In this document: positions 1-8,491 of the stretch, piece after piece
Position numbering within the stretch: position 1 is the stretch's first letter
Layout of the letters: each line of letters starts with the position of its first letter
Source: Myxococcota bacterium
GTDB taxonomy: Bacteria; Myxococcota_A; UBA9160; PR03
Assembly: GCA_030066475.1 (NCBI GenBank)
Contig: JASJBO010000019.1
Location: forward strand, 1 to 23,854
Length of the DNA stretch: 23,854 bases
Direction of reading: 5' to 3'
Notes under the pieces: model-generated
What the model was told of the DNA's origin: nothing
Databases searched by the model: none
The model's input: only the letters and a program-made list of their open reading frames with translations
Translations under genes and position numbers: made by a program

Positions 1-605
1 GTCAGCTCGAGCGGGCCGAACCAGAAGTCGAGCAGGTCGAGGATGTGGCCGCTCAGATCGTAGAACTGGCCGCCCCCGCAAACGCGCGGCGACAGGCGCC
101 AGTTGCCCTCGCGCGGCTGCTTGGCCATGCGGTAGTGGACGGCGACGACGCGGCCGATCTGGCCCGAAGCGAGGATCTCCTTGACCTTGCGGTAGCGGGG
201 CAGGTGGCGCCGGTAGTAGGAGACGAAGAACGGCACGCCGGCGGCTGCGAAGGCCTCGACCATGCGCCGGCACTCGCGCGTCGAGCGCCCCGCGGGCTTC
301 TCGACCAGGCAGGGCTTGCCGGCCGCGCACGCCGCCAGGGCGTAGTCCACCTGGCAGTCTGGCGGCGTCGCGACGTAGATCGCGTCCACCTCGGGGTGGT
401 GGATCACCTGCTCGGCGTCGGTCGTCCAGACGGGGACCCGGTGGCGGCGCGCGAAGTCCTCGACCTGGTCGGCCGAGCGGCGCATCACCGCGGCCAGATG
501 GGTGCCCGGGACCTCGCGGAACGCAGCGGCCGTCTTGCGGTCGACGACGTCTCCGGCCCCGATGATGCCCCAGCCGACGGGGCCCGCGGTCGCCGAGCCC
601 GCCAT
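1..605 (-). CDS. Gfo/Idh/MocA family oxidoreductase (C-terminus cut by window edge)
   Basis: The first 201 codons of an NAD(P)-dependent sugar or cyclitol dehydrogenase-type enzyme are present; the rest lies left of base 1. An N-terminal Rossmann fold is visible: GIIGAGDVV at residues 13-21 for the dinucleotide, IYVATPP at 77-82, and the family signature EKP at 102-104, which carries the catalytic lysine. A GGGQFYDLSGHILDL stretch near 178-192 matches the family's substrate-site D...H region. The ATG at 605 sits just before the Rossmann strand, which is the usual position. The gene diverges from the sulfotransferase at 748 across a 142-bp spacer. The exact substrate cannot be told, because these enzymes act on many sugars, inositols and biliverdin-like compounds. 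Family assignment is firm; function is open. Confidence 0.9.
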   Translation of the reverse strand, partial: MAGSATAGPVGWGIIGAGDVVDRKTAAAFREVPGTHLAAVMRRSADQVEDFARRHRVPVWTTDAEQVIHHPEVDAIYVATPPDCQVDYALAACAAGKPCLVEKPAGRSTRECRRMVEAFAAAGVPFFVSYYRRHLPRYRKVKEILASGQIGRVVAVHYRMAKQPREGNWRLSPRVCGGGQFYDLSGHILDLLDFWFGPLEL

Positions 606-698
606 CGTGCTCGCCCCTCCACACCTCCCCGGATGCCGAGGCGTCCGGCGGACGCTCCAATCTAGCCGCCGTCCGACACGAGCGCAGCCTTGTGCTCG

Positions 699-743
699 GC
701 TCCCCCGGGGTGCACAATGTCTTGGAAGGAGAGCCGGGGGAGC
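699..743 (+). promoter_or_regulatory. Inverted repeat covering the sulfotransferase ribosome-binding site
   Basis: Two perfect 10-base arms, gctcccccgg (699-708) and ccgggggagc (734-743), are separated by 25 bases. The right arm contains the GGGGGAG that serves as Shine-Dalgarno, five bases before the GTG at 748. An alternative AAGGAG (726-731) lies in the loop but is about 16 bases from the start. In RNA this hairpin would hide the ribosome-binding site, so it could act as a translational control or simply mark the mRNA leader. The repeat is seen directly; the role is inferred. It might also be an operator for the divergent pair. Confidence 0.45.
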
Positions 744-747
744 GTCC

Positions 748-1434
748 GTGATCATCTGCCACCGACATCGGTTCATCTTTCTCAAGACCAAGAAGACCGC
801 CGGCACCAGCCTGGAGATTGCCCTCTCCCGGCATTGTGGTCCGGACGACGTCATCACGGACATCTCGCCCGAGGACGAGCGCGAGCGCCACGAGCTCGGC
901 TACCGCGGCCCGCAGAACACCGCGGTGCCGCTGCGCTACTACCGGCCCTGGGACCTCGTCCAGGTGGTGCGGCGCCGCAGCCGGCTCCAGTACCGCAACC
1001 ACACCGGCGCGGCCTGGCTGCGCCGCCACGTCTCCCGGGCGGTCTGGGAGGGGTACTTCAAGTTCTGCGTCGATCGGAACCCCTGGGACCGGGCGATCTC
1101 GTCGTACTACTGGCGCAACCGGCACGCCTCCCAGCGCCAGCCTTTCGACGTCTGGCTGGGCTCCGTGGGCACCGGGCAGATCTCGAACTTCGACATCTAC
1201 TCGATTCGCGGGCGCGTCGCCGTCGATCGGGTGCTGCGCTACGAGCACCTCGAGGCCGACCTGAAGGAGGTGGCCAACCACCTGAAGCTCCCCGAGGAGC
1301 TCGTGCTGCCGCGCGCCAAGGGGCAGTACCGGGTCGACCGGCGCCCCTACCGCGAGGTGCTGGAGCCCGCACAGCGCGACCGGATCGCCGCGGTCTGCGC
1401 CCGGGAGATCGAGCTGCTGGGCTACGAGTTCTAG
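748..1434 (+). CDS. Sulfotransferase family 2-like protein
   Basis: This 228-residue protein would transfer a sulfuryl group from PAPS to an acceptor such as a carbohydrate or glycolipid. The PAPS 5'-phosphosulfate loop is visible at the N-terminus ([11 protein letters not shown], residues 11-21), directly after the first beta strand. The 3'-phosphate-binding segment is near 108-122 ([15 protein letters not shown]), with Arg110 and Ser118/119 as likely contacts. Length is normal for compact bacterial carbohydrate sulfotransferases. I chose GTG 748 rather than upstream in-frame starts because the conserved fold begins at once and GGGGGAG lies five bases upstream. The upstream extension reads as low-complexity and overlaps the divergent gene. 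The malic enzyme starts 35 bases after the stop, so the two may be co-transcribed, though no functional link is obvious. Confidence 0.85.
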   Translation: MIICHRHRFIFLKTKKTAGTSLEIALSRHCGPDDVITDISPEDERERHELGYRGPQNTAVPLRYYRPWDLVQVVRRRSRLQYRNHTGAAWLRRHVSRAVWEGYFKFCVDRNPWDRAISSYYWRNRHASQRQPFDVWLGSVGTGQISNFDIYSIRGRVAVDRVLRYEHLEADLKEVANHLKLPEELVLPRAKGQYRVDRRPYREVLEPAQRDRIAAVCAREIELLGYEF

Positions 1435-1469
1435 CGCCGGGAAGCCGAGGCACCCGCGGGGAGCGAGCC

Positions 1470-3200
1470 GTGGAAGCGAGCAGGACGTCCCGGGCCGTGC
1501 GCGGCCCCGATCGGATCGAGACCAGCAAGCGCGGCTTCTGGCTGCTCAAGAACCCGGCGACGAACAAGGACCTCGCGTTCCCGCAGGACGAGCGCGATCG
1601 ACTCGGCCTGAACGCGCTGCTGCCCGCCGGGGTCCGAGCCATCGAAGATCAGGTCGCGCTCGAGCTGGAGCACCTCGCCGCCAAGCCGGACGCGCTCGAG
1701 AAGTACATCGGGCTGGCGGCCCTCCAGGACCGCAACGAGGTGCTGTTCTACCGCGTGCTGGTCGAGCACCTGCACGAGCTGATGCCGATCGTCTACACGC
1801 CCACCGTGGGGCTGGCCTGCCAGCGCTACAGCCACATCCACCGCAGCGTGCGCGGCATCTGGCTGACGCCCGAGGATCGCGACGCGATTCCCGAGCGCCT
1901 GCGCGAGTACCCGTTCCAGGACATCCGCCTGATCGTGGTCACCGACAACGAGCGGATCCTCGGTCTGGGCGACCAGGGCGCCGGCGGGATGGGGATCCCG
2001 ATCGGCAAGCTCGCGCTCTACGTCGCGGGCGCGGGCATCCATCCCTCGAAGGTGCTGCCGATCAGCCTCGACGTCGGGACGGACAACGCCGAGCTGCTCG
2101 GGGATCCGTACTACGTGGGGTATCGAGAGCGCCGGCTGCGCGGGGCGGAGTACGACGCGTTCGTCGAGGCCTTCGTCGAGGGCGTGCGCGAGGTGTTCCC
2201 GAACGCGGTGCTCCAGTGGGAGGACTTCCACAAGCGCCACGCCTTCGCGCTGCTCGAGAGCTACCGCAAGCGCCTGCCGTGCTTCAACGACGACATCCAG
2301 GGCACCGCGGCGGTGGCGGTGGCGGCCGTGCTGGCCGGCCTGCGGATCACGAAGCAGCCGCTCGCCGAGATGCGCTGTCTCTACATCGGCGCGGGCGAGG
2401 CGTGCGCCGGCACCTGCGAGCTGCTGCGCACCGCGATGCGCGCCGAGGGCGTGCCCGAGCCGACGATCGCCCGGGCCCATCTGCTCTTCGACAGCCGGGG
2501 TCTGCTGCGCGAGGGCGAGATCGTGCGCGATCCGCACAAGGCGGGCCTGGCGGCGCCGGCGGAGGTGCTGGCGCACTACGAGATCGGGGCGGATCCGGAT
2601 CCGGTCGAGGTGATCCGCCGCTTCCAGCCGACGGTGTTGATCGGGGCGACCGCGCAGCCCGGCACCTTCACGCGCGAGATGATCGAGGCGATGGCCGCGG
2701 GCGTCGAGCGCCCGATCGTCCTGCCGCTCTCGAACCCGACCAGCAAGGTGGAGTGCTCGCCGGCGGAGGCGATCGCCTGGAGCGGGGGGCGCGCGATCGT
2801 GGCCACCGGCAGTCCCTTCGCCGACGTCCACCACGAGGGCGTACGCCACGTGATCGGTCAGGCCAACAACGTGTTCGCGTTCCCGGGCATCGGGCTCGGC
2901 GTGATCCTGTCCGAGATGCGCGAGGTCCCGGGCGAGGTGTTCTACGCCGCCGCGCGCGCGATCGCGGAGAGCATCGGCGAGGAGCGCCTGGCGCTGGGCG
3001 CGCTGTTTCCCGACCAGAGCGAGCTGCGCGAGACCAGCGCCCGGGTCGCGGCCGCGGTGATCCGCTACGCCCACCGCAACCACCTGGGCCGCCCGATTCC
3101 CGACGACGAGGTCGAGAGCGTCGTGCGCGACTCGATGTGGTTCCCGGACTACATCCCGATCGTCGCGCGTCCGCCGGCGGAGGCGTCGGGTCCGGGCTAG
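1470..3200 (+). CDS. maeA: NAD-dependent malic enzyme (oxaloacetate-decarboxylating)
   Basis: This 576-residue enzyme would oxidatively decarboxylate malate to pyruvate and CO2 in the cytosol. Its size matches the large (about 565-residue) MaeA/SfcA type rather than the short bacterial form. Signatures in order: VYTPTVG at 108-114 (catalytic Tyr109), a [16 protein letters not shown] block at 165-180 (catalytic Lys180), the metal-binding QWEDF at 249-253, and FNDDIQGTA at 272-280. A Rossmann nucleotide site IGAGEACAG spans about 306-314, and [14 protein letters not shown] follows later. The GTG at 1470 has GGGGAG six bases upstream, and the protein aligns with the family from about residue 20. 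Earlier in-frame starts lie inside the sulfotransferase gene and were rejected. NAD versus NADP preference is inferred from the subfamily. Confidence 0.93.
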   Translation: MEASRTSRAVRGPDRIETSKRGFWLLKNPATNKDLAFPQDERDRLGLNALLPAGVRAIEDQVALELEHLAAKPDALEKYIGLAALQDRNEVLFYRVLVEHLHELMPIVYTPTVGLACQRYSHIHRSVRGIWLTPEDRDAIPERLREYPFQDIRLIVVTDNERILGLGDQGAGGMGIPIGKLALYVAGAGIHPSKVLPISLDVGTDNAELLGDPYYVGYRERRLRGAEYDAFVEAFVEGVREVFPNAVLQWEDFHKRHAFALLESYRKRLPCFNDDIQGTAAVAVAAVLAGLRITKQPLAEMRCLYIGAGEACAGTCELLRTAMRAEGVPEPTIARAHLLFDSRGLLREGEIVRDPHKAGLAAPAEVLAHYEIGADPDPVEVIRRFQPTVLIGATAQPGTFTREMIEAMAAGVERPIVLPLSNPTSKVECSPAEAIAWSGGRAIVATGSPFADVHHEGVRHVIGQANNVFAFPGIGLGVILSEMREVPGEVFYAAARAIAESIGEERLALGALFPDQSELRETSARVAAAVIRYAHRNHLGRPIPDDEVESVVRDSMWFPDYIPIVARPPAEASGPG

Positions 3201-3377
3201 CCAAGCTCCCGGCGCGATGGGCCTGGACTCGAACGCGATCTCGAGCTGTCGCGCAAACACCAGCGGGTCGGGGTGCCTCGGCCAGAAGGGGCACGCCTAC
3301 ATCGTGCGGGCGGGCTACCGGAGGAGGTGGCTCGAGCGGAGGGCCTCGATCGGGAGCGTCCCCGCTACGCTGTCTTC

Positions 3378-3596
3378 ATGGACTCGCTTGCACGCGCTCT
3401 AATCGTCACCGGACTCGTCTTCGTCGGCCTCGGAGTCCTGCTCTACCTGGCCCCTTCGGTCCCGTTCCTGGGGAGGCTGCCCGGTGACATTCGCATCGAG
3501 CGGCCTGGGCTGCGGCTGTACGTGCCGATCACGAGCTGCATCGTCGTGAGTGTGGTGGTCTCAGCAGTGGTCTCGGGGGTCTCCAGGCTTCGCTGA
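3378..3596 (+). CDS. DUF2905 small membrane protein
   Basis: This 72-residue protein has an N-terminal transmembrane helix (about 6-26), a short loop with the DUF2905 hallmark LGRLPGDIRIERPG (31-44), and a second helix (about 50-68). That layout and length fit the DUF2905 family of two-helix membrane proteins, whose function is unknown. ATG 3378 was chosen because an upstream extension adds a charged, non-conserved segment. The 177 bases between the malic enzyme and this gene hold no supported gene. Its last 36 bases overlap, tail to tail, the end of the GST-like gene on the other strand. Confidence 0.85.
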   Translation: MDSLARALIVTGLVFVGLGVLLYLAPSVPFLGRLPGDIRIERPGLRLYVPITSCIVVSVVVSAVVSGVSRLR

Positions 3597-4646
3597 GCCG
3601 AGCGGCGACGCGGACCCGTCTCGACCCGTGCTTGGAGCCAACGGGGAGTGGCCCTCGAGCGCGGCGCGCAGTGCCGGGTCGGCCGCCTTGGCCTTGCGCA
3701 GCCGGTCGGTGCCGTAGGCGATCGTGGGATGCGACTGCTCGAGGATCGCGGCGCGGTAGCTGGGGCGCGCGCGCAGCCGCTGCCAGTAGGCCGTGCAGGC
3801 CGGACGTCGGCCCTCGCCGAGGAAGAGGTGCAGGCTGTCGACCTGCTCGAGCCGCTCGAAGATCACGAGCCAGCTCACGTCGGCCAGGCTGAAGGCGTCG
3901 CCCAGGATCCAGGCCCCCCCGCTCGCGAGCTTCTCCTCGAGGGCGTCGAGGTGCCGGCCCATCCGGCGGCGGCTGCGCGCGAGGGTCTTCATCGCGGGCG
4001 CGAGCCGGTGGAGCTTCTCGAGGCCGAGGAGCTTGAAGAGCAGGAACACCAGCGGGCGCCGGCGGTCGAAGTGGAACAGCAGGCCCTCGAGGATGTTCCG
4101 GTAGGCGATGCGGTCGATCATGGCCGCGAAGATCGGCACGGTGAGGCTCGGGACCGCGTTGCCGGCGCTCGCGTCGCCGTGCGCGAGCGGGTCGCCGGTG
4201 AGCGAGGAGCGGTCGATCCAGCGCTGCATCTCGTCGCGCCGGGCCGGGTCGTCGGGGACCAGGGCGGGGGCCCCGGGCGGCGCGTGATCGGCGGCGTAGC
4301 GGATCTGCTCGTGGGACTCGTAGACCGGGTGGCCGCGATGCACCAGCACCGGCACGGTGCCGCCGGGGTTCACCGCCAGGAAGCGGCGCGAGAGGTTCTC
4401 GTAGCAGCCGGTCTCGATCAGGTCGACGGGGTGGCTCCGGTAGGGGATGCCGAGCTCGGCGAGGCAGACGCGGGTCTTCATCGAGCAGAGCGACAGCGCG
4501 TTGTGGTAGAGCTCGAACTCCTGCTCGTGGGGCAGCTCGATGTCCGGCTGGAGGCCGGGCGGGACCGGGTGGGTCCGGCGCTGGCGGCGCTCCCACACCC
4601 ACCAGGCGCTCGCGGCGACGAGCAGTCCCAGCAGCAGCCAACCCAT
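3561..4646 (-). CDS. Membrane-anchored glutathione S-transferase-like protein
   Basis: This 361-residue protein begins with a single hydrophobic helix (2-18) followed by a basic stretch, and then a thioredoxin-fold GST N-domain from about 43. The sequence FELYHNALSLCSMKTR (44-59) holds Ser/Cys candidates for glutathione activation. The cis-proline segment TVPVL is at 97-101, and the Glu-Ser of the glutathione gamma-glutamyl site is at 110-111. A helical C-domain follows, with the GST-like GDAFSLADVSW around 260, and the tail is polar and low-complexity. The long C-domain and membrane anchor resemble GDAP1-like rather than classical soluble GSTs. ATG 4646 has GAGGAG about nine bases upstream and is preferred to GTG 4667. 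Substrate is unknown. A glutathione-synthetase-like gene lies at 15129 but not in the same operon. Confidence 0.85.
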   Translation of the reverse strand: MGWLLLGLLVAASAWWVWERRQRRTHPVPPGLQPDIELPHEQEFELYHNALSLCSMKTRVCLAELGIPYRSHPVDLIETGCYENLSRRFLAVNPGGTVPVLVHRGHPVYESHEQIRYAADHAPPGAPALVPDDPARRDEMQRWIDRSSLTGDPLAHGDASAGNAVPSLTVPIFAAMIDRIAYRNILEGLLFHFDRRRPLVFLLFKLLGLEKLHRLAPAMKTLARSRRRMGRHLDALEEKLASGGAWILGDAFSLADVSWLVIFERLEQVDSLHLFLGEGRRPACTAYWQRLRARPSYRAAILEQSHPTIAYGTDRLRKAKAADPALRAALEGHSPLAPSTGRDGSASPLGSAKPGDPRDHC

Positions 4647-5048
4647 GGCACGGCTCTCCTCGCTCACAGCGTAGCCCGATCGCGGTCAACGAGTTCGACG
4701 AGGTCGTGATCGGCTTCAGCGGCTCGAGCGAGAGCGAGTTCGCGGGCGCCCACGCGGTGGTCGGAGAGACCGTGGGCAGCGAGCCACGCCCTGGCTCGCG
4801 TCGTTGCGGAAGTCCCTGCGGTCGAACATCCCCGTGCGCGTCCCGCACGATGGGCTTCAGCCCGGCTTCCGCAGTTCAGACCTCGCACTCGAGATCCCTC
4901 GCCGCAGCGGAAGCTGGCCTCGGAAGAAGAGGGCTTCTGGGTAAGTGCTTCTTCGGGGACGAGTGGCCGAAGCAGTTCAGGCGTGGGGCGCTCGCACCGG
5001 CGAGGGTTGCTTCACCGTGTTTCAGTTGTTATACATAGCATTATTCAA
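4647..5048. other. 402-bp gene-poor interval between GST-like gene and transposase
   Basis: No reading frame here looks like a protein family on either strand. The interval holds a short perfect hairpin GGGCT-TC-AGCCC (4852-4863), a looser inverted repeat GAAGAAG (4923-4929) with CTTCTTC (4948-4954), and an AT-rich patch from about 5020 to 5048 that is unlike the rest of the window. A minus-strand open stretch around 4664-4888 has a mildly protein-like composition (for example TRARAWLAAHGLSDHRVG) and could be the decayed remnant of a small gene. I cannot name it. Confidence 0.4.
5008..5035 (+). promoter_or_regulatory. Possible sigma-70-type promoter for the transposase gene
   Basis: TTGCTT (5008-5013) and TATACA (5030-5035) are 16 bases apart, inside the only clearly AT-rich patch of the region. 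Transcription would begin near 5042, just before GTG 5049, so the message would be almost leaderless. The match to consensus is partial (3 of 6 and 4 of 6), so this is tentative. Confidence 0.35.
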
Positions 5049-5759
5049 GTGAGTGCCCAGCTCTCGTTCGACGATCATCGAAGGCGCGCGCGCAACGGCC
5101 ACGGCGGAGCGCGGCCGGGTGCTGGGCGGCGACCGGTAGGCCGCTGCGGGCTCGTCCATCATGTGCGGCGGCCCGGGGTGCCAAAGGGGTGTCCGGCGCA
5201 CGTGACGATTCGCGTTCGCAAGGAGGTTCGCTCCTTGCGAACGCGCCGCTTCGTCGCCGCCTTCCGCGCCTCGCTCCGCCAGGCCTGCGAGCGCGGCGAC
5301 TTCCGCGTGGCGCACTACTCGGTGCAGCGCGACCACGTTCACCTGATCGTCGAGGCTGCCGGCAAGCGGGCCCTGGGCTCCGGGATGAAGTCGATCTCCG
5401 CGCGCCTGGCGCACGCGGTGAACCGGGTCTTCGCGCGCAGCGGGCGCGTGCTCGACGGGCGCTACCACCTTCACCTGCTGAAGACGCCGCGTGAGGTGCG
5501 CAATGCGCTGGCGTACGTGCTGCTGAACGCCCGCAAGCACTGGCGCGAGCGGAAGGGGCAGGCACCGCCGGTGAAGCTGGACGAGGCGTCGTCGGGGCGC
5601 TGGTTCGCGGGGTGGAAGCGGTGGCCGCGGGAGGCGAGGCCGCCCGGCGTGCGGGAGGTGGCGCTTCCTCGCAGCTGGTTGCTGCGTAGCGGCTGGCGCC
5701 GCTACGGGCTGGTCGATCCGGCCGATGTTCCGGGCAGCGGCCGGCGGCCATCGAACTGA
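5049..5759 (+). CDS. HUH/Y1 (IS200/REP-associated type) transposase
   Basis: This 236-residue protein is a Y1-type single-strand DNA transposase. The metal-binding HUH motif is HVH at 96-98 in DHVHLIVEA. The likely nucleophile is Tyr156 in AYVLLNARKH, the family's Y...N position. The basic N-terminal region (GARPGAGRRP, 20-29) and the QLSFDD start resemble transposases common in deltaproteobacterial genomes. GTG 5049 is chosen because those relatives start just before this motif; an in-frame GTG at 4983 would only add non-conserved residues. No second transposon gene is present. No terminal repeats are obvious, although a 10-bp stem lies just downstream (5799-5833). It may be a domesticated REP-associated enzyme rather than a mobile element in its own right. 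Confidence 0.85.
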   Translation: MSAQLSFDDHRRRARNGHGGARPGAGRRPVGRCGLVHHVRRPGVPKGCPAHVTIRVRKEVRSLRTRRFVAAFRASLRQACERGDFRVAHYSVQRDHVHLIVEAAGKRALGSGMKSISARLAHAVNRVFARSGRVLDGRYHLHLLKTPREVRNALAYVLLNARKHWRERKGQAPPVKLDEASSGRWFAGWKRWPREARPPGVREVALPRSWLLRSGWRRYGLVDPADVPGSGRRPSN

Positions 5760-5798
5760 CATCGGCGCCCTGCGCGTCCCCGCGCCCGAACAGAGCTG

Positions 5799-5833
5799 CG
5801 GCGCAGGCGAAGCTCCTCGACCGGCCTGCGCCG
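5799..5833. terminator. Candidate bidirectional terminator hairpin
   Basis: Perfect 10-base arms cggcgcaggc (5799-5808) and gcctgcgccg (5824-5833) enclose a 15-base loop. The hairpin lies between the convergent ends of the transposase (stop at 5759) and the mannosidase (stop at 5837). There is no T-run, so it may be only a 3'-end stabiliser, or a REP-like element acted on by the neighbouring transposase. Confidence 0.4.
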
Positions 5834-5836
5834 GCG

Positions 5837-8425
5837 CTAGCGGACCAGCACCGTGCGGAGCGCGTGGGGGGCGACCTCGAAGCGGACGGCGTCGCCCTCC
5901 CGCTCGACCGGCAGGCCGTCGGGCTCCTCGTCGAGTCGGACCGAGGTGACCGAGCGGAACGGGAAGCCCGGCGCGAGCCGCGCCCGTTGCGTCTCGTGAC
6001 CCGGGTTGAGCACGCGGATCGCGATGCCGTCGCCGCGCGCGGCCGGCTTGAGGGCCGAGAGCACCAGCTCGGGCGGGTCGAGAGCCAGCAGCGGTCGCCC
6101 CGCCTCGGCGAGCGGAGCGGTGCCCGCGAAGACACCGCGCAGGCCCAGCTCGGCCTCGCGTGCGGCCGCCGGGTCGAGCCCGGGCAGCAGGGCGAGCCGC
6201 GCCTCGAGCGGGCCCGGGCACTGGGCCTCGGGTGTCGGCGTGCCGGGGCCGGCCGGGCCGGGGCGGCTCGCCAGGTCGTGGCGCGAGAGGAAGCCGACGG
6301 CGCGCAGCAGCGTGATGGCGATGCGCGCCGGCTCGCCCGGCAGCAGCTCGGCCTCGGGCAGACCGGGCGCCACCACGGTGAGTCCGCCCGCGTGGACGAA
6401 GCCCTGCTGGCAGAAGGTGGGGACCGCGCGTTGCGACCAGCCCGTGTCGTCCACGGGCTGGGGCGCGCGGCGCACCACGTCGAAGGTGCTCGCTGCGTCC
6501 GCGTGCGTCGCGGCGCCCGGAACCGGGAAGAGCAGGCGGAGGCGGTGATCGCGCGCGGTGTTGTCGACGCGCACGCACAGGTCGACCCGCGGGACGCCCG
6601 GTGCGACACGCGCTTCCACCTCCACCTGCAGCGCCACCATCTCCTCGCTGCGCGCCGCGCGGTCGGCGCGCAGGCCCGCGGGCAGCTCGAACACCCGCGT
6701 CGTGCGCAGCCTCTCGATCCCGCCGGGTGCGCAGACCCGCTCGGCGGCCACCGACTGCAGCGCCGCGCCGGCGCCCGGCGCCGCGTCGAAGTCGTAGCTG
6801 TCGCCCCGGTCGCCGTCGCTGGCGATCCCGAGCAGACCGGGGAAGCGCCGGCCGCCGAGCTCGACGTCGAGCGTGCCGTCGGCCGCCGCGGACACGCGCA
6901 GCTCGCCGGCGGCCGCGACCGCCGCGTCGCTGCCCGGCTCCACCGGCTCCGTCGCGGCCGCGCTGCCGCCCGGGGCGGCCTCGATGCGGACCCGGCGCCA
7001 GCCGAACGCGGGCACGTCGCGCGCCACGAGCTCCAGGTCGACGACGCCGCGGTCGGGGAGCAGCCGCGGGCGCCCCGGCGCCTCGCGGAGCTCGGCGTGC
7101 ACCGGCTCTCCGTCCGCGCGGAAGGCCAGCTCCGCCGGGTCCCGGAGGTGGAGGGGGTGCACCGAGTCGACCGGGTTGGGCGCCGGCCGCATCCAGGGGT
7201 GCGGATCGAGCGGCACGCGCACGACGTCGGTGCGCGGGCGGGGCGACGGATTGAATACCGCGACGTCGAAGTGATCGGACCAGGGCGCCGTGCGCGCGGC
7301 GTCTGCACCCGCGATGCGCTCGAGCGCGCGGCTCGCGGTCTCCCCGGCCAGCTCCAGGGCGCTGGCGTAGCGCCCGCGCATCTGGGCGTGCACCTCGTCG
7401 CGCGAGCAGCCGCAGATCGAGTCGTGGGCCTGGTTGACCAGCAGCTCGCGCCAGGCGCGGCGCAGGGCCGGGCGCTCGTCGGCCAGTCCGAGCCGGGCGC
7501 CCAGCGCCGCGAAGGGCTCGGCCCAGCCCGTGAGCTCCGCGTCGCAGGCCCGGTCGAGCTGCTTGATCCAGGTGCGCGTCGACCACACGCCCGGCAGCAG
7601 TGGCGCGACGCGTGCGCCCACCAGCTCGCCCTCGTGCTCGGGGCGCCGGCCGCGCGTGCCCGCGTCCGCGGCGGCGACGAAGTCCTCGAGCAGCGCGCGC
7701 TCGACCGGCATCTCGAGCGCCTGCTCCAGGCCCTCGGCCAGCGCGCCGGTGCGCGCCTCCGGCGCAACGTGGTCGATGCCGTTCATGAGCAGGATGGCCT
7801 CGCCCTTGGTGCGCTCGGCGAGCGCTCGGGCGGTCCCGGCGAACGGCTCGACCAGCGCCGGCAGCGTCGTGTCGGCCTGCGAGGCGGCGCAGAAGTAGCC
7901 GCGGCCCAGGTGGCAGGCGAGCAGGCGCGAGCCGTCGGGAGCGACCCAGTCGTACTCGGCGCCGAGGTCGTCCCACTCGTTGCCGTGGCCGCGCCAATAC
8001 ACGAATGCGCGCAGGCCGAACCCCGCCAGCAGCTGCGGGAACTGCGCGGGGTGGCCGAACGAGTCCGGCGTGTACGCCACGTCCGAGGCGCGCGAGAACT
8101 CCGCGGCGACGCGCCGCCCTTCGAGCAGGTTGCGCACGTGCGCCTCGCCGCTGGGCAGCAGCGAGTCGGGCTGCACGTACCACGGCCCCACGGCGATGCG
8201 CCCTTCGCGACAGCGGGCGCGCAGCTCGTCGGCGCGCCCCGGCCGGATCGTCGCGTAGTCCTCGAGCACCACCGTCTGGCCGTCGAGCAGGAAGCGATAG
8301 CCCGGGTCGGCCGCGCACAGGTCGAGCAGCCGGTCCACCGCGTCCACGAGCCGCGCCCGGAAGGCCTCGAAGGTCCGGTACCACTCGCGGTCCCAGTGGG
8401 TGTGGGAGACGAGGAACGCGCGCAC
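5837..8425 (-). CDS. Glycoside hydrolase family 38 alpha-mannosidase
   Basis: This 862-residue enzyme would hydrolyse alpha-mannosides (mannosylglycerate, mannobiose or glycan trimming products) with a zinc-dependent retaining mechanism. The N-terminal catalytic domain opens with HTHWDREWY, with zinc ligands His10 and Asp12. The nucleophile is Asp121 in PDSFGHPAQFPQ. The later zinc-ligand motif is QAHDSICGCS around His334, in the helical middle domain. The C-terminal two thirds form the beta-sandwich domains usual for GH38. No signal peptide is visible, so it is probably cytosolic, like E. coli MngB. GTG 8425 is the only start that keeps HTHWDREW close to the N-terminus. No transporter or kinase for a mannoside is adjacent, so the substrate is open. 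The family call is very secure. Confidence 0.95.
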   Translation of the reverse strand: MRAFLVSHTHWDREWYRTFEAFRARLVDAVDRLLDLCAADPGYRFLLDGQTVVLEDYATIRPGRADELRARCREGRIAVGPWYVQPDSLLPSGEAHVRNLLEGRRVAAEFSRASDVAYTPDSFGHPAQFPQLLAGFGLRAFVYWRGHGNEWDDLGAEYDWVAPDGSRLLACHLGRGYFCAASQADTTLPALVEPFAGTARALAERTKGEAILLMNGIDHVAPEARTGALAEGLEQALEMPVERALLEDFVAAADAGTRGRRPEHEGELVGARVAPLLPGVWSTRTWIKQLDRACDAELTGWAEPFAALGARLGLADERPALRRAWRELLVNQAHDSICGCSRDEVHAQMRGRYASALELAGETASRALERIAGADAARTAPWSDHFDVAVFNPSPRPRTDVVRVPLDPHPWMRPAPNPVDSVHPLHLRDPAELAFRADGEPVHAELREAPGRPRLLPDRGVVDLELVARDVPAFGWRRVRIEAAPGGSAAATEPVEPGSDAAVAAAGELRVSAAADGTLDVELGGRRFPGLLGIASDGDRGDSYDFDAAPGAGAALQSVAAERVCAPGGIERLRTTRVFELPAGLRADRAARSEEMVALQVEVEARVAPGVPRVDLCVRVDNTARDHRLRLLFPVPGAATHADAASTFDVVRRAPQPVDDTGWSQRAVPTFCQQGFVHAGGLTVVAPGLPEAELLPGEPARIAITLLRAVGFLSRHDLASRPGPAGPGTPTPEAQCPGPLEARLALLPGLDPAAAREAELGLRGVFAGTAPLAEAGRPLLALDPPELVLSALKPAARGDGIAIRVLNPGHETQRARLAPGFPFRSVTSVRLDEEPDGLPVEREGDAVRFEVAPHALRTVLVR

Positions 8426-8491
8426 GCCGCACCATACCGCAGCGGCGTCGGGGCGGCGGCCCGGGCTTCCTGCCGACCCGCGTCGCGCGGG

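Noticed and set aside
1431..3260. Minus-strand open frame opposite the malic enzyme
   Set aside because: The plus strand encodes all malic enzyme motifs; the antisense translation has none.
3201..3377. Possible gene remnant between malic enzyme and DUF2905
   Set aside because: A minus-strand reading (CPFWPRHPDPLVFARQ) looks slightly protein-like, but it is short, interrupted by a stop and matches nothing I recognise.
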